From Bryobacterales bacterium (GTDB taxonomy: Bacteria; Acidobacteriota; Terriglobia; Bryobacterales; Bryobacteraceae), in contig PMUP01000033.1 in the NCBI GenBank assembly GCA_003166865.1, positions 8,049 to 56,227 of the forward strand: a stretch of 48,179 nucleotides of DNA. The letters run 5' to 3'. The first letter of the stretch is position 1. Each line of letters begins with the position of its first letter. The position numbers were made by a program, and so were the translations under genes. The notes below the pieces were generated by a model that saw only the letters and a list, made by a program, of their open reading frames with translations, searched no databases and had not been told where the DNA came from. This document shows, one piece after another, positions 15,753-24,669 of this stretch.

Positions 15753-16445
15753 ATGCCTGTCGCCGGCCGTGCTCTGAGTGCGCGTTCGATTGTGCCCGAG
15801 ATGCTGGATCACGCGCCTCCCGACGTGGCACGCGCCAGCCTGCGCGACTTGGCACGGATCAATCGCTATTTCGGTGGGTATCTGGTGGTGCGGAAAATGT
15901 TCGCGCGCCTGGTGCAGCGCGGCGAGAGCTTTTCGGTTCTGGATGTCGGAGCGGCTTCCGGCGACATGGGCGCGGCGATACTGCGTAGTTTTCCGAACGC
16001 CCGAGTTACGTCGCTCGACTACAAGGCAGATCATTTGGCTCAGGCGGCCGACCCCAAACTGGTGGCCGACGCGTTCCACCTGCCGTTCCGGCCCGCGAGC
16101 TTCGATTTTGTGTTTAGCTCGCTGTTTCTGCATCACTTCACCAATGAACAGGTGGTGGAGCTGTTTACCAACTTCCGTTCCATCGCGCGGCGCGCCGTGC
16201 TGGCCATCGATCTGGATCGGGGGCCGCTGGCTTATTATTTCCTCCCGAACACGCGCTGGCTGTTCGGCTGGCACGCGATCACCGTCATCGACGGCCAGAT
16301 TTCGGTGGCGGCGGCGTTCAAGAGGGAAGAATTGTTAGCGCTGGCCGCGAGGGCGGGGTTGGGCCGCGCCGATGTTCGGGTGCATCGGCCATGGTCGCGG
16401 TTGTCGATGGTGGCGCCGGTCTCAGCGGAACGCGCCGGGCGATAG
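15753..16445 (+). CDS. Class I SAM-dependent methyltransferase
   Basis: 230 residues. SAM-binding motif I VLDVGAASGDMGAA near residues 62-75, motif II-like VTSLDYKADHL, acidic motif IV FDFVFSSLFLHHF. The N-terminus (SARSIVPEMLDHAPPDVARASLRDLARINRYFGG) is a conserved lead-in found in many uncharacterised bacterial methyltransferases. ATG 15753 is my choice though its AGG lies too close to act as a normal Shine-Dalgarno; ATG 15801 is an alternative. The substrate is unknown; small molecule, quinone or lipid are possible. Divergent from tdk. Confidence 0.8.
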   Translation: MPVAGRALSARSIVPEMLDHAPPDVARASLRDLARINRYFGGYLVVRKMFARLVQRGESFSVLDVGAASGDMGAAILRSFPNARVTSLDYKADHLAQAADPKLVADAFHLPFRPASFDFVFSSLFLHHFTNEQVVELFTNFRSIARRAVLAIDLDRGPLAYYFLPNTRWLFGWHAITVIDGQISVAAAFKREELLALAARAGLGRADVRVHRPWSRLSMVAPVSAERAGR

Positions 16446-16487
16446 AGGAGACCTGCGACCGTGCTGTAGCAGACCTCCCCGACTCAG

Positions 16488-16883
16488 CTATCTTTTCTCA
16501 GATACGTGGCCGCGTCCATCGCGCATTTCGTTCCCTTGGAAGTGCGCACTATCGACGCGTTTTGACGGCTCGGCTTTCTCGCCACGCTGTGGCATTGGGC
16601 CCGTGTAGCCGTGATCTGGATGCAAGCGGTTATTCACGTTGCCCTGGTAGTCGCTCGCACCATGGAACCATGGGCCAGCGCCGTTGAAGGCCTCTCCATT
16701 GAACCATTCGGGGCCGTAATAGCCGGCGGGAGAACAGCCATAAGGGTTGGTGTCATAGTAACCATAGGGACAGTCGGGCGCTGTTCCGATTTCAACGGCG
16801 ACCTGGGCCTGTGCTTTGGGGGTGGAAGCTGTGAAGCCGATTCCAGCGACAGCAGCCAACATTAGAAATGTAAATCCGCGCAT
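16488..16883 (-). CDS. Secreted Gly/Tyr-rich protein of the CPYGYY family
   Basis: 131 residues. ATG 16883 has GAGGTGA upstream and opens a signal peptide (MRGFTFLMLAAVAGIGFT...KAQAQ). The mature chain carries APDCPYGYYDTNPYGCSPAG then YYGPEWFNGEAFNGAGPWFHG and HPDHGYTGPMP, a pattern I know from small secreted acidobacterial proteins of unknown role. Two cysteines may pair. The C-terminus is charged (RGEKAEPSKRVDSAHF). No catalytic motif; an envelope-associated structural role is only a guess. Confidence 0.75.
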   Translation of the reverse strand: MRGFTFLMLAAVAGIGFTASTPKAQAQVAVEIGTAPDCPYGYYDTNPYGCSPAGYYGPEWFNGEAFNGAGPWFHGASDYQGNVNNRLHPDHGYTGPMPQRGEKAEPSKRVDSAHFQGNEMRDGRGHVSEKR

Positions 16884-17044
16884 AAGTTCACCTCGCAATC
16901 GCTGGAGCACTTCCCTGGCCCACTCTGGAGAAAGCGGCATGCATGGCAAACTATCGAATCTGGCAGGCCGGGCGCACCCTACTAGGCCATCAGACTGGTA
17001 ACGATATATGGTCATATGACCACGTCCGGTCACGGCCGCGACGG

Positions 17045-18106
17045 ATGCGAGGCCTCGTCCTTACGATCGTCGCCGTAACGTCCGTCGCCGTAACGTCCGC
17101 CCAGGCCCAGTGGACCATGCAGCAGTCTCATACTACTGCCGGGCTGCGAGGCATCCACAACGTCGGTGGCGGCGTGGTGTGGGCCAGCGGCGTCCAGGGC
17201 ACGGTTCTCCATACCACCGACGACGGCCAGACATGGCAAACCTGCGCCGTGCCCCAGGGAGGCGAAAAACTGGACTTTCGGGGCATTCAAGCCTTCGATG
17301 CAAACACCGCCATCGTCATGTCCGCGGGCGCCGGCGATCTCTCCCGCCTCTACAAGACCATTGACGCCTGCCGGACCTGGAAACTTGCTTTCACCAACCC
17401 GGATACGGACGGTTTTTGGGACGCCATCCAGTTCTCCAGTCCGGCCTTCGGCGCGCTGATCGGGGATCAGGTCCGCAGCCACCTCCCCGTGTTCTTCAGT
17501 AGCGACGCCGGAGATAGTTGGCAGCAGTTCGATCCGAAGGCAATCCCGGCGGTCGACAAGAATCAGTCTTTTTTCGCCGCGAGTAACACGGCGCTACTGT
17601 TGGATGCAAGGAACTCGAAGCTCTACATGATTACAGGCGGAGGGACCACTTCGCTTATCACATTAGATCCGCATTTAGCCGGCGGAGCAGTCTCCTACAC
17701 GCATCTGGACATGGCGACAGGTGCGGCGGCTGGGGGATTCTCCTTGGCCTCCAGAGTTGATGGATCCAATCTGGTGATAGTGGCCGTCGGTGGAGACTAC
17801 AAGGCGCCTGAGCGACGGACGGGAACAGCAGCATTCTTCGCCGATGGGAAATGGCAAGCTCCCGATACGTTGCCCAATGGTTACCGCAGCGCAGTGGCGT
17901 ATTACGCGGCTGGCAAGGCATGGATCACGGTAGGTCCGAATGGAACGGATATTTCCACCGACGACGGCCGCAACTGGCATGCACATAAACCCGCCGCGGA
18001 GGAGAGTCCGGACGCCGATAAGAACTGGAACGCCCTTTCGCTCCCCTTCGTGGCAGGCCCAAACGGACGCATCGGCAAGCTCAATCCCGATGCATTGAAG
18101 CCGTAA
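17045..18106 (+). CDS. Secreted YCF48/BNR-repeat-like beta-propeller protein
   Basis: 353 residues from ATG 17045. Signal peptide MRGLVLTIVAVTSVAVTSAQA; its VAVTS repeat reflects a direct DNA repeat of GCCGTAACGTCCGTC. The mature protein has repeated propeller-like units: GLRGIHNVGGGVVWASGVQGTVLHTTDDGQTW, VFFSSDAGDSW, AWITVGPNGTDISTDDGRNW, matching the Asp-box/YCF48 pattern (S/T-x-D-x-G-x-x-W). Extracytoplasmic; plants use a related HCF136 factor for photosystem assembly but no such role is implied here. Its 3' end overlaps the convergent PEP-CTERM gene by 26 bases. Confidence 0.8.
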   Translation: MRGLVLTIVAVTSVAVTSAQAQWTMQQSHTTAGLRGIHNVGGGVVWASGVQGTVLHTTDDGQTWQTCAVPQGGEKLDFRGIQAFDANTAIVMSAGAGDLSRLYKTIDACRTWKLAFTNPDTDGFWDAIQFSSPAFGALIGDQVRSHLPVFFSSDAGDSWQQFDPKAIPAVDKNQSFFAASNTALLLDARNSKLYMITGGGTTSLITLDPHLAGGAVSYTHLDMATGAAAGGFSLASRVDGSNLVIVAVGGDYKAPERRTGTAAFFADGKWQAPDTLPNGYRSAVAYYAAGKAWITVGPNGTDISTDDGRNWHAHKPAAEESPDADKNWNALSLPFVAGPNGRIGKLNPDALKP

Positions 18107-18701
18107 ATCGTCGGCGCAGACGCAATGCGGCGAGCGGGATTGCGCCGGCTAGCATCAGGCCAAGCGAACCCGGTTCCGGAACGGCTGAGGTTGGTGAGCC
18201 GAGAACGGCCGAGAACGTCGCCTCGCCGCTGAACGACGTGATGTCAAGGGCGCCGCCGCCGCTGAGAGCCAGATCCGTGGACCCGACGGTATAGAGCGTG
18301 TACGGCGCCGATGCAAGGGCGGTTGTCAGACCGTAGGTGGCGAAGGGCGACGAGGATTCTGCAGAGAGATAGGCTTGATATGGTTCGTATGCGATCCCGG
18401 CTACGTTGATGCTGTTGTCGAAGAAATACGTATCGGTGCTTATCGTGTACCCCACCCCCCCTACCGTGACCGAGTTATCAGCCTGGTCCGGGGCGCACGG
18501 GTAACTGTAGGTGAAGCAGGTGGTGGTGATGTCTGAAGTATTCGTGACCTCGGTAAAGGTAATGGTTTCATTGGAAAATGGGGTACCGTTGAGAGTGCCG
18601 CTGCCAGTAGCGCTGATGCTAAATGTGATGGGCGAGGCCATCGCGGGAAGCGCCGCAAGGGTACCAAGAGTACCTAGTATGAAAAGCGTTTTTGTCATCA
18701 T
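18081..18701 (-). CDS. PEP-CTERM sorted exported protein
   Basis: 206 residues. Signal peptide MMTKTLFILGTLGTLAALPAMA; strong AGGAGG before the start. The mature chain is Ser/Thr/Gly-rich and beta-like. The C-terminus is a canonical PEP-CTERM tripartite signal: VPEPGS, a hydrophobic helix (LGLMLAGAIPLAAL) and a basic end (RLRRRF), recognised and cleaved by exosortase EpsH/XrtA-type enzymes. No exosortase is encoded in the window. The function of the mature part is unknown; it may go to the cell surface or extracellular matrix. Confidence 0.88.
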   Translation of the reverse strand: MMTKTLFILGTLGTLAALPAMASPITFSISATGSGTLNGTPFSNETITFTEVTNTSDITTTCFTYSYPCAPDQADNSVTVGGVGYTISTDTYFFDNSINVAGIAYEPYQAYLSAESSSPFATYGLTTALASAPYTLYTVGSTDLALSGGGALDITSFSGEATFSAVLGSPTSAVPEPGSLGLMLAGAIPLAALRLRRRFTASMHRD

Positions 18702-18832
18702 TTGAATATCCTCCTGCCGCTCGAATCTGCCGATAGCCTGATAGAATTAACCACGGACTTTTGGGCGCCTCGGCGGCTTATCCAGAATGAACGTTGGGGC
18801 GTGGAAAGTCCTGCGAAGGCGATTAATCCTCA

Positions 18833-20704
18833 ATGAAAGATGGATCAAACGAGGATCAAAGCGGACAGCCAAGTCTTAGAGAAGACGAGATTTACGAGTT
18901 CGAAGGCTTCCGGCTGGACGCTGTCGAGAAAATCCTGTTCCAGCGCGGACACCCCGTCGCCCTGACGCCCAAAGCGCTCGACACCCTGATCGCTTTAGTG
19001 CGGCGGCACGGCCGCGTGGTATCCAAACACGAATTGCTCCAGACCGTCTGGCCCGGCACCTTTGTCGAGGAAGGGGTCCTGGCCCAGAACATCCTTACGC
19101 TACGCCGGGCGCTGAATGCGGATTGGATTGAAACGGTTCCCAGGCGAGGGTACCGTCTGTCGGCGACGGTCACCCGGACTGCCGGAACGGCCGTTCCAAG
19201 GTCGAGAATGTGGATCTGGTGGGCGGCGGCCTGCATAGTGCTGGTTGCGTCGGCGGCTCTGATTCCGGCCATGGTTTCGCTGCGCGCCGGACGGTCCAAG
19301 GCCCGAGCCGGGAACGCTCCCATACGGTCCCTCGCGGTTCTGCCGTTCCACTCGATTTCGGTGGACTCTCCCTATCTCGGCCTCGGGCTGGCGGACGTGC
19401 TGATTAACCGGCTAGGCACTTTGCCGCAGATCACCGTGCGGCCGACCAGCGCGATCCGCAAATTCGGCGACGCGGCTTCGGACCCCTTGACCGCGGGCCG
19501 CGAGCTCGGCGTGGACGCGGTGCTGGAAGGCAACCTCCAGCGGGACGGAGATCGGGTCCGCGCCACCGTGCGGCTGCTGCGCATGCCGGATGGAGCTTCG
19601 CTGTGGACCGGCCAATTCGATCAACGAGTTCAGGACCTGTTCACGCTGGAGGATTCCATTGCTGGACAAGTGGCCAACGGTCTGGTCTTAGATCTTACGG
19701 CCAGTGAGCGCGAGCGGGTGATGCGGCGCTACACCGGCAACGCGGAAGCCTGGCAGGCCTATATTCGCGGGCGTTATCTGTGGGACCGCCGAACACCGGA
19801 GACGCACCAGAGGGCCATCGCGGAATTTGAGAAGGCCACGCACATCGATGACAGATATGCGCTGGCCTATGCTGGCCTGGCGGATGCCTACGCGCTGCTG
19901 GGATCGAATCCGAATCATGTGATGCCGCGTTCGGAGGCGATGGCGAAATCGCGCGCCGCCGCTTTGAAAGCCATAGACCTGGATGGCGATCTCGCCGAAG
20001 CGCATACTGCCCTCGCGTTCATCCTCATGCACTATGACTGGAAATGGGCCGACGCGGAGCGGGAGTTCCAGCGCGCGCTGAATCTGAACCCGAGCTACGC
20101 GACGGCTCATCAATGGCATGCGATGAATCTGCTGGTGACCGGGCATCCCAACGACGCCATTCAGGAATTGAAAAACGCCCAAGCGCTGGACCCGGCGTCG
20201 CCCATCATCATCTCGGATCTCGCCGAGATGTACGTTTACACCGGCCGGCTGGATGAGGCGGTAGCGGAAAGCCGGCGCGTGCTGGAACTCGATCCGTCGT
20301 TTACGCTAGCCCGCTGCTGGCTGGCATGGGCCCTCAGCGGACAGCGTCGTTTTGAGGAGGCCGCCGCGGTCGTCGGCCAGCGCCAGCCGGAAAGCGATCC
20401 GTCCCAGTTGTCGGCGTTGGCTTATCTCTACGCGGCTTCGGGCCGGAAAGCAGAAGCTCGGCGGACGGCGGACCGGATCCGGCGTCAGGCGCAACAGGAT
20501 TTCGGGCTATCTTACACAGTGGCATCCGCGTACGCCTCCGCGGGCGATGTGGACGCGATGCTGCCGTGGCTTGAGAAGGCCTATGCCGAGCGGTCCGGCG
20601 CGCTTCTACTCTTAAACGTGCACCCGCTGTTTGACGCCGTAAGGCAAGATCCAAGATTCCAGGCGTTCGTGGCGCGCGCAGGACTGCCGCCGCTAAGGAA
20701 TTAA
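18833..20704 (+). CDS. CadC/ToxR-like winged-helix transmembrane regulator with TolB-like and TPR domains
   Basis: 623 residues. Residues 21-112: OmpR/CadC-type winged helix (FEGFRLDAVEKILFQ, LTPKALDTLIALVRRHGRVVSKHELLQTVW, ILTLRRAL, IETVPRRGYRL) that binds DNA from the membrane. One membrane helix near 126-150 (MWIWWAAACIVLVASAALIPAMV). A TolB-N/adenylate-cyclase-associated segment from about 164 (IRSLAVLPFHSIS, YLGLGLADVLINRLG) follows, then at least six TPR units up to 610. This architecture is common in Acidobacteria, where it probably senses an extracytoplasmic or metabolic cue. It sits 64 bases upstream of the TIR gene on the same strand, but a hairpin lies between them, so co-transcription is not assured. 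Confidence 0.85.
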   Translation: MKDGSNEDQSGQPSLREDEIYEFEGFRLDAVEKILFQRGHPVALTPKALDTLIALVRRHGRVVSKHELLQTVWPGTFVEEGVLAQNILTLRRALNADWIETVPRRGYRLSATVTRTAGTAVPRSRMWIWWAAACIVLVASAALIPAMVSLRAGRSKARAGNAPIRSLAVLPFHSISVDSPYLGLGLADVLINRLGTLPQITVRPTSAIRKFGDAASDPLTAGRELGVDAVLEGNLQRDGDRVRATVRLLRMPDGASLWTGQFDQRVQDLFTLEDSIAGQVANGLVLDLTASERERVMRRYTGNAEAWQAYIRGRYLWDRRTPETHQRAIAEFEKATHIDDRYALAYAGLADAYALLGSNPNHVMPRSEAMAKSRAAALKAIDLDGDLAEAHTALAFILMHYDWKWADAEREFQRALNLNPSYATAHQWHAMNLLVTGHPNDAIQELKNAQALDPASPIIISDLAEMYVYTGRLDEAVAESRRVLELDPSFTLARCWLAWALSGQRRFEEAAAVVGQRQPESDPSQLSALAYLYAASGRKAEARRTADRIRRQAQQDFGLSYTVASAYASAGDVDAMLPWLEKAYAERSGALLLLNVHPLFDAVRQDPRFQAFVARAGLPPLRN

Positions 20705-20732
20705 CCGGCCACTCTCGCTCAGGTCGCGCAGC

Positions 20733-20747
20733 CACCGCGCGGCGGTG
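20733..20747 (+). terminator. GC hairpin between the regulator and the TIR gene, possible weak terminator
   Basis: The sequence CACCGCGCGGCGGTG forms a six-base stem (CACCGC/GCGGTG) with a three-base loop, beginning 29 bases after the regulator stop. There is no downstream T run, so intrinsic termination is doubtful; it could attenuate transcription into the TIR gene. Confidence 0.3.
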
Positions 20748-20768
20748 CCGGGTGTATTCTAAGCGGTG

Positions 20769-22508
20769 ATGGAACCGCGCACTATCCTCTGGTACGTCAT
20801 CGAAGATCATTGGCACGATGCCGGGAATGAAATTTTCCGTTACCGCGCACATGACACGAGATTGGAACAACGCGTCGTGATTGAGATGCTACCGGCGGAC
20901 GAACGTCCCGAGGTCGCGAAGGGGCTTCGAAGTGAACTGATGGCCTTCGCTCGGATCAATCATCCAAACATCATTGACATCCTGGACTTCGGCAGTTTTG
21001 AGGAACAGGGACAACGCGGATCGTATTGCGTGATGCCCTTTTTCGAGGGTTCCACTCTTTTCGAATTGCTGCGGCACTCGCAAGCCGGACTTCGAGTGGA
21101 ACGGGCGGTGAACATCATCGTCCAGGCATGCCGGGGTCTGGAGGCGATGCATGAGAAGGGCCTCATCCACGGAAATCCGGCGGCGATGAACATCTTCGTC
21201 ACGACAGATAATTTTGTCAAACTTCTCCCTGATTGGCACGTGCCGGGGAAGGCCCCTGCCAAGCCTCGGCCGGAGTCGGACATCTTTATCCTGGGCGTGG
21301 CCTGCTACGAAGCGCTAACAGGAAGACCCATTGAGGGGACAAACGCCGATCTTCCGCCCGTGGCCTCGGATGTGAACCCGGACGTGAACATTCGCCTGGC
21401 CCTCACGCTGCAACGAGCGATGGATAGAGACCCGGGAAGCCGGTTCGCAACCGCAACGGCATTCGGCGACGCTCTTCGGGATGCTTTTTCCGGCCGTCAA
21501 GAAGTCTTTCCTGGGAGCTCGGCGCCCGCTCCTACCACTGGGGCCGGTGCCGCCGCACCAGAAGCACAAGCGCCACGGGGTCCTTCTTTCTTCGCGAGCA
21601 AACTGCGCTCGCTGAGGGATTGGCTTACGCGTGATCGCTCTGCCGACGGCCCCGGGCCTGACGCCGGCGAAACTGCTACGCCGCAGGTGCCAGACGGGGC
21701 GCACGTCGACAACGTGAATTTCAGCATCACCGCCCCTGGCAGCGTCACGCCGGGCAAGCAGTTCGAATTCCAGTTCTGGGCGTATCTTGAAGGGCAGCGC
21801 GATGTGGTGCGCGCGCGTGCAGTGGAAGCGCTGGGCGAATCCGCGCGCAAGAAAATGCTATTCGCATCGCAGGGTCCTTACCCGATTGCGCGGGGCGCCG
21901 TCCTGGGCATCCGGCTCACGCTGGACCAAATGGAAATCGCGGAAGACAGCAAAATTTTCCTTTGGACGGGCGAGATCGGAGTGGCTGCGTTCGTTGTCAA
22001 AGTAAGTGCCGGCGCAACGTTTGGCCCCCACGCCGGAAAGGCCGCCATTTGCGTCGACGGGGTTCCCGTCGGACGATTGGACTTCCTCCTTCAGGTGAAG
22101 GAGGTGAGGGGCAGTTCTACGACCATCCGCTCCGAACTGAAGACCCACCGGCGTGCATTCGCTTCCTATGCGAGCGAGGACCGAAGCCAGGTACTGGCGC
22201 GGGTGCAGGGCATCCATAAGGTGGCCCCGAACCTTGCGGTATTCATCGACGTGCTTGAGCTTCGCTCGGGCGAATACTGGGCGCAGCGCCTGGTGGATGA
22301 GATTCCGACGCACGATACGTTTTTTCTATTCTGGTCGCGGCACGCGATGCAATCGACGTGGGTGGAGAAGGAGTGGCGGTGTGCCTACGAAAAGAGAGGC
22401 CTCGATTTCATCGATCCGATACCACTGGAGCCGCCTAGTAAAGCGCCTCCGCCCGCCGAACTCGCTGGAAAGCACTTCAATGACCCACTGCTCGCTTTCA
22501 TCACGTAG
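20769..22508 (+). CDS. Pseudokinase / beta-domain / TIR fusion protein, candidate defence or NAD-hydrolysing effector
   Basis: 579 residues from ATG 20769 (a GTG lies just before it). Residues 5-240 keep a protein-kinase fold outline (YRAHDTRLEQRVVIEML, NHPNIIDILDFG, CVMPFFEGSTLFELL, SDIFILGVACYEALTGRPI) but lack catalysis: the ATP lysine position is E39, the HRD loop reads HGNPAAMN (134-141), DFG reads PDW, and there is no glycine loop. A low-complexity linker (245-310) follows. Residues 313-447 form a beta-rich domain (VNFSITAPGSVTPGKQFEFQFW to VDGVPVGRLDFLLQV). Residues 460-545 are a TIR domain: RRAFASYASEDRSQV, FIDVLELRSGEYW, TFFLFWSRHAMQSTWVEKEW, with E535 at the NADase glutamate. The tail HFNDPLLAFI resembles TIR proteins with the same beta-domain. 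No partner gene adjoins. A role in abortive defence is inferred, not shown. Confidence 0.85.
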   Translation: MEPRTILWYVIEDHWHDAGNEIFRYRAHDTRLEQRVVIEMLPADERPEVAKGLRSELMAFARINHPNIIDILDFGSFEEQGQRGSYCVMPFFEGSTLFELLRHSQAGLRVERAVNIIVQACRGLEAMHEKGLIHGNPAAMNIFVTTDNFVKLLPDWHVPGKAPAKPRPESDIFILGVACYEALTGRPIEGTNADLPPVASDVNPDVNIRLALTLQRAMDRDPGSRFATATAFGDALRDAFSGRQEVFPGSSAPAPTTGAGAAAPEAQAPRGPSFFASKLRSLRDWLTRDRSADGPGPDAGETATPQVPDGAHVDNVNFSITAPGSVTPGKQFEFQFWAYLEGQRDVVRARAVEALGESARKKMLFASQGPYPIARGAVLGIRLTLDQMEIAEDSKIFLWTGEIGVAAFVVKVSAGATFGPHAGKAAICVDGVPVGRLDFLLQVKEVRGSSTTIRSELKTHRRAFASYASEDRSQVLARVQGIHKVAPNLAVFIDVLELRSGEYWAQRLVDEIPTHDTFFLFWSRHAMQSTWVEKEWRCAYEKRGLDFIDPIPLEPPSKAPPPAELAGKHFNDPLLAFIT

Positions 22509-22586
22509 CGGCGCAGAAGGGCCGGCGCACGGGTGTGACTGGCCAGTACCTTCAGACCAGGCTCCTTGGCATAATAGATACCTGCC

Positions 22587-24635
22587 ATGAAAAAGCTCGC
22601 CGTCCTGATTTTTTCCGCTGTGACTCTGTTAGGTTGCTTTGCCATTCGATCCGACGCCGCGCGCCCGCTCGCTCTGGAAGATTATTACCGCATCGAGACC
22701 GCTTCCACTCCGGCGATCTCCCCGGACGGCCGCTGGGTGGTCTTCGTCCGCACCAACATCATCGAAGCTGAGAACCGGCGTCACACCGAGCTGTGGATCA
22801 GCCCATTCGATGGATCGACGCCCGCGTTGAGACTCACCAGCGGCGCCTCCAACGCATCCGCTCCCCGCTGGAGTTCCGACGGAAAACTGCTGGCGTTTCG
22901 TTCGGATCGCAAAGCCCAAGGCGCGGACGGCGACATATGGTTCCTTCACATGGACGTTGCTCCCAATGACGCGGACGCGTTCCAGATCCCTGGCGTCGGC
23001 GGCCTGCCGATCTTCAGCCCCGACAACCGCTTCATCGCTTTCACCAAGAAGACTCCGCCGCCCTCCGATCCGCCCGCCGAATCGCCTTTCGAAAAGCAGC
23101 TCGACCAGCGTTTCAAAGGGAAAATATACGACTGGATGAACATCCGTTACGACCAGCGCGGCTACCTGGGGGATCCTCGCGATCCGCACGCGACGCCGCC
23201 AGCTGAGTTGTACGTGATGGCTCGCGAAGGCGGCGCAGCGAAGCAGCTAACCCACCTCAATGTTGACGTCACCGCAGCCGTGTGGCGTCCCGATAGCGGC
23301 GCGCTGGCCCTGATCGCCGATTCCCATCAACGCGACGAATACTCCTACGAGCGCGCCGACCTCTGGATCGTCGATCTGGAAACACAGATCCGCCGCCTGA
23401 CCGACGATGGATTCGAATATGCTTCCCCAACTTGGTCGCCCGATGGGAAGGATCTCGCGTTTCTTCGCAGCCAGGGACTGAATCTGATCCTTCAAGCCCA
23501 CCAGAAGTATGGCGCCGCTGTCGACATCTATCGCATGCCGGTAGATGGCGGGTCCATGAAGAATCTGACTCCGGATTTCGACTTGATTCCTAACGGTGCC
23601 AAATGGGCCGGCGACAGCATCTTTTTCAGCTCCGAGGTTGGCGGGGACGGTCATCTGTTCCGCATGGCCGCGATTGGCGGCGCTCCGGTGCAGGTGACTA
23701 AGGGCGAGCGATCGTTCGCTGGCTTCAGCATCTCACAACATTTCGATCGCATCGCGTATACTGCCCAAGACCCCACGCGCCCATTGGAGGCGTTCTCATC
23801 AAACATCGATGGCAGCGGAGAAATCAGGCTCAGCCGGTTCAATGACAAGCTCTTGAGCGAGGTCGACCTCAATCCCGCCGAGCGCATTCATTTTCCGAGC
23901 AAAGACGGAACAAGCGTCGAGGGCTGGATCGTGAAGCCGCATTCCGGAACGGCTCCGTATCCGCTGATCCTCAACATCCACGGCGGACCGCACATGGCTT
24001 ACGGCAGCGAGTTCGAGTTCGAAGTCCAGTGGCTTTCGAACGCTTACGCGGTGCTCTACACGAACCCGCGCGGGTCCACCGGGTATGGCGAAAAATTCCT
24101 GTGGGCCACCTGGGACGGCTGGGGCAAGCTGGACTATCAGGACGTGATGGCGGGCGTGGACTACGCTGTCGCGCACTATCCCGTGGACCCGAACCGCCTG
24201 GGTGTGACTGGCTACTCCTACGGCGGTTTCCTGACCAATTGGGTGATCACGCAAACCACGCGCTTCAAAGCCGCGGTGGTGGGCGCGGGCATTTCCAATT
24301 GGTTGAGCGATTACGGCACCGCCGATATTCCTCGCACCAAAGAAAGCGAATTTTCGGGCGCGCCGTGGAATCAGGAAGCGGGCGAGCGTCTGCGCGCGCT
24401 GTCTCCCATCACGTACGCCGGTAACGTCAAGACGCCGACCCTATTCGTCCACGGCGAAGGCGATATGCGAGTGCCGATCGAAGAAGGCGAGCAAATGTAC
24501 ACCGCGCTGAAGAAACAGCACGTCGAGGCGAAGTTCATCCGCTATCCCGGCAACTATCATGGCGGCTGGCCCCCTTGGGACGTGGTCCATCGTTACTATC
24601 AGGAAACGGGCTGGTGGCAGGAGCACCTGAAGTGA
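22587..24635 (+). CDS. S9-family serine peptidase (prolyl oligopeptidase / acylaminoacyl-peptidase type)
   Basis: Secreted or periplasmic peptidase. 682 residues. The signal MKKLAVLIFSAVTLLGCFA could be cleaved by signal peptidase I or, given LLGC, be lipidated. Residues 25-400 form a WD40/TolB-like propeller (TPAISPDGRWVVFVR, APRWSSDGKLLAFRS, SPTWSPDGKDLAFLRS). The C-terminal alpha/beta hydrolase has the oxyanion segment NIHGGPH, nucleophile S544 in GYSYGGF, D626 in HGEGDMRVP and H658 in YPGNYHGG. All catalytic residues are intact. It stands alone, 34 bases before the membrane protein gene, so they may share a transcript. Confidence 0.92.
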   Translation: MKKLAVLIFSAVTLLGCFAIRSDAARPLALEDYYRIETASTPAISPDGRWVVFVRTNIIEAENRRHTELWISPFDGSTPALRLTSGASNASAPRWSSDGKLLAFRSDRKAQGADGDIWFLHMDVAPNDADAFQIPGVGGLPIFSPDNRFIAFTKKTPPPSDPPAESPFEKQLDQRFKGKIYDWMNIRYDQRGYLGDPRDPHATPPAELYVMAREGGAAKQLTHLNVDVTAAVWRPDSGALALIADSHQRDEYSYERADLWIVDLETQIRRLTDDGFEYASPTWSPDGKDLAFLRSQGLNLILQAHQKYGAAVDIYRMPVDGGSMKNLTPDFDLIPNGAKWAGDSIFFSSEVGGDGHLFRMAAIGGAPVQVTKGERSFAGFSISQHFDRIAYTAQDPTRPLEAFSSNIDGSGEIRLSRFNDKLLSEVDLNPAERIHFPSKDGTSVEGWIVKPHSGTAPYPLILNIHGGPHMAYGSEFEFEVQWLSNAYAVLYTNPRGSTGYGEKFLWATWDGWGKLDYQDVMAGVDYAVAHYPVDPNRLGVTGYSYGGFLTNWVITQTTRFKAAVVGAGISNWLSDYGTADIPRTKESEFSGAPWNQEAGERLRALSPITYAGNVKTPTLFVHGEGDMRVPIEEGEQMYTALKKQHVEAKFIRYPGNYHGGWPPWDVVHRYYQETGWWQEHLK

Positions 24636-24669
24636 ATGGGGGCGGTGATTTGATCGGATTTTCTCAAGC

